The translations under genes and the position numbers were made by a program. The notes beneath the pieces were generated by a model that was not told the DNA's origin, did not search any database, and was given only the letters and a program-made list of their open reading frames with translations. Positions 58,563-63,310 of a DNA stretch of 63,310 nucleotides are shown one piece after another (the stretch's first letter is position 1; every line of letters begins with the position of its first letter). Origin of the DNA: CAYLOP01 sp964385305 (lineage in GTDB: Bacteria; Chloroflexota; Anaerolineae; Anaerolineales; E44-bin32); NCBI GenBank assembly GCA_964385305.1, contig CAYLOP010000003.1, positions 1-63,310 of the forward strand, given 5' to 3'.

Positions 58563-59555
58563 CTATTCTGAGATCGCCGTGATCAAAATCTCGAGCTCAA
58601 CCTCACGATCGACCGAGCTTGTCTTACTGCCCTGATCAATCGACAGCAATCTGTGGTAAATGTAGTCCAGGTCCGCTCGAGAGAAATTACGAGCTTGTGC
58701 GCTGATTTTATCCACAACATAGGGATGGACGCGCATGACCTTTTTGGGGTCAACCCCATCGTCAAGGGCTTCACGGGCTTGAATGAGGAGCCGAAATTGA
58801 CGTACAATCATTGCAAATGCATACAGCGGGTCATCCTCTTCGAGCAAGCGGTGCAGCGTTCTCAAAGCTTTCGAACCATTACGTTGACCGATGGAATCCA
58901 CCATCGCGAAGACATCACTCTGACCATAGAATGGCGTAAGGCGGTCAACGTCCTCCACTTGAATTGGTCGGTTCAGATCGACGTAGTCAAGGAGCTTTGC
59001 GAGCTCATGGCTAGCCATGTATGCATCTTCCGCAACGAACTCTGCAAGCTGTTGAGCAGCTGAGGTTTCGATCTCGCCACCCATCTGGTGACAACGATTT
59101 CGCAACCAAGCCACAAAAGACGCGCCGCGCGGTGTTGCGCACTTGCGAATAAACGTTTCATCTGACCTTTTTTCACACCATCGATAGAGTGATGAACGTG
59201 ATTTATACGCACGATCGTCTTTCTCGCTGCGAATATCGACATACTCCGCGAGCACTAGCGCAGTTGTCGGGGGGAGAGATGTGAGTATTGAGAAGAAGCG
59301 CTCACGCCAGGTTTCGTCAGGTGGCAAATCTTCGACATGATCAAGGAGAACCAATCTTCTGGGGGCGATAAAAGGTAGGGCATTGCAGGTTTCCTCAAAG
59401 GCGCCAAGATCTAGCCCCTTTGAGAGAAATTGCTGCGTGTTCATATCTGCGGTGGATGGATCGCCCAAACGCTCGTGAAGCTGCATAATAAACTCGTGGA
59501 CCGCCAGATCGTCATCGCCGTATAGTAGATAGACTGTGGGAGGAGATCGATTCAT
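58563..59555 (-). CDS. holA: DNA polymerase III subunit delta
   Basis: The protein has 330 residues and the three-domain clamp-loader layout. It starts PPTVYLLYGDDDLAVHEFIM, the family opening in which a degenerate P-loop is followed by a helix. FIAPRRLVLLDHVEDLPPDE and IETSAAQQLAEFVAEDAYMA mark the middle, and VFAMVDSIGQRNGSKALRTL with FRLLIQAREALDDG marks the collar domain. Delta opens the beta clamp. The gene lies four bases after the DUF6391 gene, so it is co-transcribed with it. Confidence 0.9.
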   Translation of the reverse strand: MNRSPPTVYLLYGDDDLAVHEFIMQLHERLGDPSTADMNTQQFLSKGLDLGAFEETCNALPFIAPRRLVLLDHVEDLPPDETWRERFFSILTSLPPTTALVLAEYVDIRSEKDDRAYKSRSSLYRWCEKRSDETFIRKCATPRGASFVAWLRNRCHQMGGEIETSAAQQLAEFVAEDAYMASHELAKLLDYVDLNRPIQVEDVDRLTPFYGQSDVFAMVDSIGQRNGSKALRTLHRLLEEDDPLYAFAMIVRQFRLLIQAREALDDGVDPKKVMRVHPYVVDKISAQARNFSRADLDYIYHRLLSIDQGSKTSSVDREVELEILITAISE

Positions 59556-59559
59556 GGCT

Positions 59560-60081
59560 TTACAAACTCGTGAGAATCCGATGGAGGGTTACATTGCCAT
59601 GGGCCATCTCGTAAACATGTGAGATTTCCAGCGAGCCGGGATCAGCATCTGTTGTGAGAAATCTTTGTGCCATTTCTCCTAGTGGTTGGGCGGCTAATAA
59701 GGCGAGCAATGTGGTACCAATCGCGATTGGGAGGCGGTCCATACGCTCTCTCCATTCTCTACGATCACCAGCATGAATGAAGAAAGATGCACCACCGGCC
59801 AGGAGCGCTGCCGAAACGAGGTTTGTGCCGCAATTTGGATGTATGGCAAGTTGGTGCTCACCGCGTCGCAGTCTCGAGAGAGCCTCAACAACGGCTTCGC
59901 GCACGGCTTCGGTGGAAACATCCCCAAATAAGAAGAAGCCTCTGATGTCGGAACGACCGACAAAGGTTGTATTTGGGAATCGCTTACTGAGTACGTGGAT
60001 CGTTGCATGCTCGAGTGCATGATTCCTACGCAATTGCGATAGCATGGAAAACGGTTTCATCAAGTTCGAAGTTTCAGGCAT
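59560..60081 (-). CDS. DUF6391-like membrane protein with HALEH motif
   Basis: The protein has 173 residues. Residues about 12-30 hold LRRNHALEHATIHVLSKRFP, a conserved His/Glu motif that looks metal-binding. The middle has GRSDIRGFFLFGDVSTEAV and AIHPNCGTNLVSAALLAGGA. One or two hydrophobic helices follow (LPIAIGTTLLALLAAQPLG). This matches the DUF6391 family found in Chloroflexota and Cyanobacteria, function unknown. GGAGAAGC precedes the ATG at 60081; the longer frame is unlike protein. It heads an operon with holA. Confidence 0.75.
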   Translation of the reverse strand: MPETSNLMKPFSMLSQLRRNHALEHATIHVLSKRFPNTTFVGRSDIRGFFLFGDVSTEAVREAVVEALSRLRRGEHQLAIHPNCGTNLVSAALLAGGASFFIHAGDRREWRERMDRLPIAIGTTLLALLAAQPLGEMAQRFLTTDADPGSLEISHVYEMAHGNVTLHRILTSL

Positions 60082-60222
60082 GCTTCTCCTCAAGTGCTGT
60101 ATGTGCTGATTATACCCCGGCACCCGCTTGGTCCCGAGCGCTTTAGATCTCTTCAATCCTTTCGGCTCGAAATACCGACTTGCCGAAGCACCCCTAGAGC
60201 CAAGCAAGGTTTGGAGTGAGGG

Positions 60223-61197
60223 TTAGAAGTTCGTATGTTTCAAGCCCGCCTCGCTCATCGCACTCTGGAATGCGGTGAGATGACGACAAGTCAATAGCTC
60301 CTTACGAAGCGAATCAGAAATTTCTAAACCCTGTAGATAGCGGGTCAAATGCTTGCGGAAAAGGATCAATCCCCGCTCCGCGCCATAGGCATCCACCATG
60401 CGCTCGAGATGCAGACGGATGACTTGTGCGAGCTCCGACATTGGTACAGTATCCTTCGGGCGTTGCTGGAATATCCACGGATTCCCGACCGCAGAACGAC
60501 CGATCATGACCGCGTCACACTGCGTCAACTTTCTCATACGCTCGATGTCGGCCACACTGCGAACATCGCCATTGCCGATCACGGGAATGGTGAGCGCTTG
60601 TTTAATTTCTGCGATGGCTTCCCAATCCGATTTTCCACTGTATCCTTGATCTCGCGTACGCGCGTGCACTGCGACCAGTGCGCCTCCGTGTTCTTGGATG
60701 GATTTGGCTACATCGAGGTAATTACGTGTGTGCTTGTCCCAACCCAACCGTATCTTGGCAGTGATCGGCACTTCGAGGTTTTGATGAAGGGTGTCCATGA
60801 TGTGTCCGATCTTCACTGGATCGCGTAATAAACCTGCGCCAGCGCCACGCCCCGAGACTCGCTTGACGGAGCAGCCCATATTGACATCAATGGCATCCGG
60901 CTGCAGTTCCTGAATGCGTAACGCTGCATCGAGCAGGCGATCGCCGTCGTGGTCATAAATTTGAAACACTACCGGCCGCTCCTCTTCGAGGAAGCGCAGT
61001 TCGCGCCAGGCGCGCGCCTGCCCTTGAACGATTTCCATCGCGTTGACAAAGGGCGCATAGCTCATGGAAGAACCAAACTGGCGGCAGATTGTCCGGAATG
61101 GCCAATCGCAAAAACCGTCCATGGGTGCGAGGATTAAATCACCATCTACAGGTATGGGACCTATGGAAAACGTGGGTTGGTGCGCATTCATGATCAT
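60223..61197 (-). CDS. dus: tRNA-dihydrouridine synthase
   Basis: The protein has 324 residues and a FMN-binding TIM barrel. It has LILAPMDGFCDWPFRTICRQ, the active-site Cys in IDVNMGCSVKRVSGRGAGAG, VPITAKIRLGWD, VAVHARTRDQGYSGKSDWEA and IPVIGNGDVRS, then VMIGRSAVGNPWIF. It reduces uridine in the tRNA D-loop with NADPH. The helical C-terminal domain is present. The start ATG at 61197 has no clear SD, but the next ATG at 61191 is possible. It diverges from holB and is followed after 141 bp by the DUF6391 gene. Confidence 0.95.
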   Translation of the reverse strand: MIMNAHQPTFSIGPIPVDGDLILAPMDGFCDWPFRTICRQFGSSMSYAPFVNAMEIVQGQARAWRELRFLEEERPVVFQIYDHDGDRLLDAALRIQELQPDAIDVNMGCSVKRVSGRGAGAGLLRDPVKIGHIMDTLHQNLEVPITAKIRLGWDKHTRNYLDVAKSIQEHGGALVAVHARTRDQGYSGKSDWEAIAEIKQALTIPVIGNGDVRSVADIERMRKLTQCDAVMIGRSAVGNPWIFQQRPKDTVPMSELAQVIRLHLERMVDAYGAERGLILFRKHLTRYLQGLEISDSLRKELLTCRHLTAFQSAMSEAGLKHTNF

Positions 61198-61330
61198 GAT
61201 TTATACCGCGTTCGCGGCGTGGATGACAGTACGGAGGAGATTGCACGACTTCGAAGGGTTGAATCTTTTTTGGTAGCAAATCGTGAAACGAGCCGATGGC
61301 AAGTTTTTCATCAAGAGTCGGTAGTTTCCC

Positions 61331-61360
61331 TTGTGGTATTCACCCAGGCTCAGCTACAAT
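61331..61360 (+). promoter_or_regulatory. Promoter of holB, leaderless type
   Basis: TTGTGG (61331-61336), 18 bp, TACAAT (61355-61360). The ATG starts at 61367, six bases after the -10 box, at the expected transcription start. Confidence 0.5.
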
Positions 61361-61366
61361 GTCTCC

Positions 61367-62404
61367 ATGTCGTGGGATATCCTAGGTCATGAATGGGCGG
61401 TGAACCTTCTACAGCGGCACCTATCGATGGATCAGGTGCGGCATGCGTATTTGTTCACGGGCCCTGACTCGGTGGGAAAGCGATCCCTTGCCATCCGTTT
61501 TGCGCAAGCGTTGAATTGTGAGGCGCCCCCAGCGCCAGGTGAATTCTGCGGCGAATGCCGTTCCTGCAAACTTATCCCGGAACAGACCTATCCAGATTTG
61601 CACATCGTCGAAGCGGAGGAAGTGGGAGGTGTGCTTAAGGTTGATCAAGTGCGTCAATTGCAGCGGCAACTGGCGCTTGCACCCTTCGAGGGGCGCTGGC
61701 GTGTTGCCTTGTTGCTTCGCTTCCATGAGGCCACAGCCAGTTATGGGGCGAATGCTGCGAACGCGCTCCTGAAGACCTTGGAAGAACCAGCTCCGAAAGT
61801 CGTATTACTGCTCACGGCTCGCTCCTCGTTGGCTTTGCTGCCCACGATCGTCTCGCGCTGCGAAGTCATCCCTCTGCGCGCCTTACCGGCTGGTCAGATT
61901 GAAGCGGCCTTGAAGGCGAGGGGTGAGACCGAAGAGCGGGCTGCGTTGATTGCCGGGTTGAGTGACGGACGCCCTGGATGGGCATTGCAAATGTCCGAAG
62001 ACCCAAGTGTATTAACCAAGCGGACATCTCTTACGGACGATCTGCTGACGCTTCTTGAAAGTGACCGGGGGGAACGATTTAAGTACTGCGAGCGATTCGA
62101 CCCTAGGAAAGCCAAGAAAGCGTTGAAACACGTCCGTCAGAATGCTCTCGATACGCTGGAAGTGTGGGCCAGCTTATGGCGCGACGTGATGATGTTTGCA
62201 TTCAAGGTGTCGTTCTCGCCGCGTAATCCCCATCGATTTCAGGACATCAAGAACATTGCCGCCGGGATGCAACATCAGCGCGTGATCGAAATGCTCGAGG
62301 CTACGTTGCATACGAAAGAGGCATTGGAGCGTAATGTGAACGTGCAATTGGCCATGGAAACACTCATGCTTGACCTGCCGAGAATTAAAACGATATCATC
62401 ATAA
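61367..62404 (+). CDS. holB: DNA polymerase III subunit delta'
   Basis: The protein has 345 residues. It starts SWDILGHEWAVNLLQRHLS; the AAA+ part has the Walker A-like LFTGPDSVGKRSLAIRFAQA, a zinc module CGECRSCKLIPEQTYPD and the SRC motif in TIVSRCEVIPLR. NAANALLKTLEEPAPKVVLL is typical of delta-prime. The lid and collar domains follow. It is the stator of the clamp loader together with delta (holA, on the other strand). The ATG at 61367 is chosen; the longer frame (61331) includes the promoter. No SD is visible, in line with leaderless translation. Confidence 0.93.
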   Translation: MSWDILGHEWAVNLLQRHLSMDQVRHAYLFTGPDSVGKRSLAIRFAQALNCEAPPAPGEFCGECRSCKLIPEQTYPDLHIVEAEEVGGVLKVDQVRQLQRQLALAPFEGRWRVALLLRFHEATASYGANAANALLKTLEEPAPKVVLLLTARSSLALLPTIVSRCEVIPLRALPAGQIEAALKARGETEERAALIAGLSDGRPGWALQMSEDPSVLTKRTSLTDDLLTLLESDRGERFKYCERFDPRKAKKALKHVRQNALDTLEVWASLWRDVMMFAFKVSFSPRNPHRFQDIKNIAAGMQHQRVIEMLEATLHTKEALERNVNVQLAMETLMLDLPRIKTISS

Positions 62405-62457
62405 ACGGCGTCGAGAATTTGGATCGGGATTCGTGAGACACAGAGGGTGTGTCCTTC

Positions 62458-62506
62458 TTATTAAAACAAACAACCTCCCTAGCCACCAGGTGCATGGGAG
62501 GTTGTT
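62458..62506 (-). terminator. Terminator of the spoVS-like gene
   Basis: An 11-bp stem (62469-62479 with 62496-62506, arm AACAACCTCCC) is followed on the minus strand by TTTGTTTTAAT, so it terminates minus-strand transcription. Confidence 0.75.
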
Positions 62507-62600
62507 GGTATCGAATGGAAGGGGTTCCGGTAGATTCAATCCGATATTGGTCGACAACCCCGAAAGTATTCAGAGTTTCTAAAGGTATTGATAGGTGTTC

Positions 62601-62861
62601 TTAGCGAGGTTCGATGACGAGGCGGATAGCTGTGCGCTCCTTGCCCTCAATTTCTACTGAGGTGAACTCAGGAATGCAGATGACATCTATGCCATCTTCC
62701 TGAAGGTAGCCACGGGCGATCGCAACGGCTTTTACCGCTTGGTTGACGGCCCCAGCACCGATGGCTTGAGCCTCTGCACGCTGATGCTCCCTTACGACGC
62801 CTGCAATAGCACCTGCAACTGCAGAGGTGCGTGACGCGGACGAAACTTTTATGACGTTCAT
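62601..62861 (-). CDS. spoVS: SpoVS-like protein
   Basis: The protein has 86 residues. It is the typical Alba-like SpoVS fold: VIKVSSASRTSAVAGAIAGV, QAIGAGAVNQAVKAVAIARG and a last strand ending RTAIRLVIEPR. In Bacillus it controls spore coat and septation. Here no sporulation gene is near, so a general RNA- or DNA-binding regulatory role is more likely. The ATG at 62861 has GGGGG upstream; the longer frame is unlike protein. A promoter and terminator bracket it. Confidence 0.92.
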   Translation of the reverse strand: MNVIKVSSASRTSAVAGAIAGVVREHQRAEAQAIGAGAVNQAVKAVAIARGYLQEDGIDVICIPEFTSVEIEGKERTAIRLVIEPR

Positions 62862-62920
62862 CGGGCCCCCTATCTTGGTGTTCGTATGTGTCGCCCGATA
62901 TGCGATGCGGTTATAAAATG

Positions 62921-62949
62921 ATTGTACAGGATTCCCATGCAAGGAGCAA
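62921..62949 (-). promoter_or_regulatory. Promoter of the spoVS-like gene
   Basis: On the minus strand TTGCTC (plus 62944-62949), 17 bp, TACAAT (plus 62921-62926). The ATG is 60 nt downstream of the -10 box. Confidence 0.5.
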
Positions 62950-63179
62950 GATAAACAGGGTGTCTTTCGAATGTTGAATTTGTGCATCCTAGGGGGATGT
63001 TGCTAAAGAAAAGGATGAAGTGGCCGTTCGATTGGGCTCGGAATGTCGTAGATGACCATCATGCATTTCGAATGAGCATTCGACCCCCGATTATCTTGAA
63101 GCATTGATTTTACGGTGCCTGTGCAAGGTGGAATGCACTTCGGATTCAGGGAGACCTGTAGCTTGTAGCTATTAAAGGG

Positions 63180-63208
63180 TTCAGGGCGGGTATGTTGCCC
63201 GCCCTGAA
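63180..63208 (-). terminator. Terminator-like hairpin after the edge gene
   Basis: TTCAGGGCGGG (63180-63190) and CCCGCCCTGAA (63198-63208) form a perfect 11-bp stem. On the minus strand it is followed by CCCTTTAAT, a weak T-run. It lies 26 bp after the stop of the edge gene. Confidence 0.55.
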
Positions 63209-63233
63209 TGAACCGCAATATCCGACACCTCAT

Positions 63234-63310
63234 CTAGAGTAAACCTGCCCGCTCATTAAACGCCCCGATCAGCGCATCGAAAGATTCGATCTGCCCCTGA
63301 ATATCTGTCC
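63234..63310 (-). CDS. C-terminal end of an unknown protein (cut by window edge)
   Basis: A minus-strand frame enters at the window edge and gives about 24 residues (QGQIESFDALIGAFNERAGL followed by a final Leu) before TAG at 63234-63236. The smooth amphipathic pattern and the hairpin right after the stop support a real gene end. Too little is present to name it. Confidence 0.5.
   Translation of the reverse strand, partial: TDIQGQIESFDALIGAFNERAGLL

Larger units (their letters stand above)
62862..63233. other. 372-bp interval between spoVS and the edge gene
   Basis: It holds the spoVS promoter (62921-62949, minus strand) and the terminator hairpin at 63180-63208. No other gene-like frame was found; the frames that span this stretch read through the hairpin. 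Confidence 0.5.

Overview
The window reads as a chromosomal stretch of a Chloroflexota bacterium, most likely Anaerolineae-like. This is inferred from the gene mix: multi-GAF sensor kinases, a bacterial eRF1-like protein, a DUF6391-type HALEH protein, SpoVS, a MEMO-family protein, an ADP-forming acetyl-CoA synthetase beside a detached Pta-type regulatory domain, and HemX-like coiled-coil membrane proteins. No rRNA, tRNA, insertion sequence, prophage or CRISPR array was seen. Starts are mostly ATG, with GTG or TTG used in several genes. Many + strand promoters have TATAAT-like -10 boxes lying very close to the start codon.

Layout. 1-8.1 kb: LysM surface protein, PLP aminotransferase (-), a gene-poor stretch with a candidate small RNA and an XRE regulator, a J-domain coiled-coil protein, aconitase (-), then 0.77 kb with no convincing gene. 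8.1-17.6 kb: a six-GAF histidine kinase, then two minus-strand operons (acetate-CoA ligase plus Pta-N-like protein; NERD-like protein, glycosyltransferase, RNase HII). 17.8-26.2 kb: envelope and protein-quality genes: NfeD, FHA, OsmC, a lipoprotein PCMT, a polytopic spermidine-synthase-like protein, Hsp20, rhomboid and SDH-type ClpP-fold protease. 26.3-28.7 kb: three membrane-anchored coiled-coil genes. 28.7-32.8 kb (-): Nudix, eRF1-like factor, HtrA, CbpA. 33-37.9 kb: a GAF protein and a histidine kinase, both with degenerate receivers, then a DEDD exonuclease. 37.9-41.2 kb (-): aldo/keto reductase and a chlD gene split by an A9 frameshift site. 41.4-49.5 kb (+): ribosomal protein S1, ClpC, RadA and DnaA. 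49.7-56.3 kb (-): DegV, a SnoaL-like protein, PriA, a CorC-type protein and a MEMO protein. 56.5-58.5 kb (+): a four-gene cassette behind tandem LexA-type operators. 58.6-62.9 kb: clamp-loader delta, DUF6391, Dus, delta-prime and SpoVS, ending in the tail of an unknown minus-strand gene.

The most interesting signals are: (1) the cassette at 56.5-58.5 kb, where two GAAC-N4-GTTC palindromes, 22 bp apart, overlap a near-consensus TTGACA/TATAAA promoter driving a P-loop ATPase, a small membrane protein, a DUF6504-like protein and an unknown 87-residue protein, i.e. a putative SOS-controlled system; (2) the chlD A9 slippery site with an upstream SD-like element, which looks like programmed -1 frameshifting; (3) paired proteins with receiver domains that cannot be phosphorylated in the usual way; (4) three unexplained structured intergenic elements (2.38-2.55, 3.29-3.37 and 36.2-36.36 kb); and (5) the three-gene HemX-like coiled-coil cassette. 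All function calls come from reading the sequence and recalling families; no database search was run.
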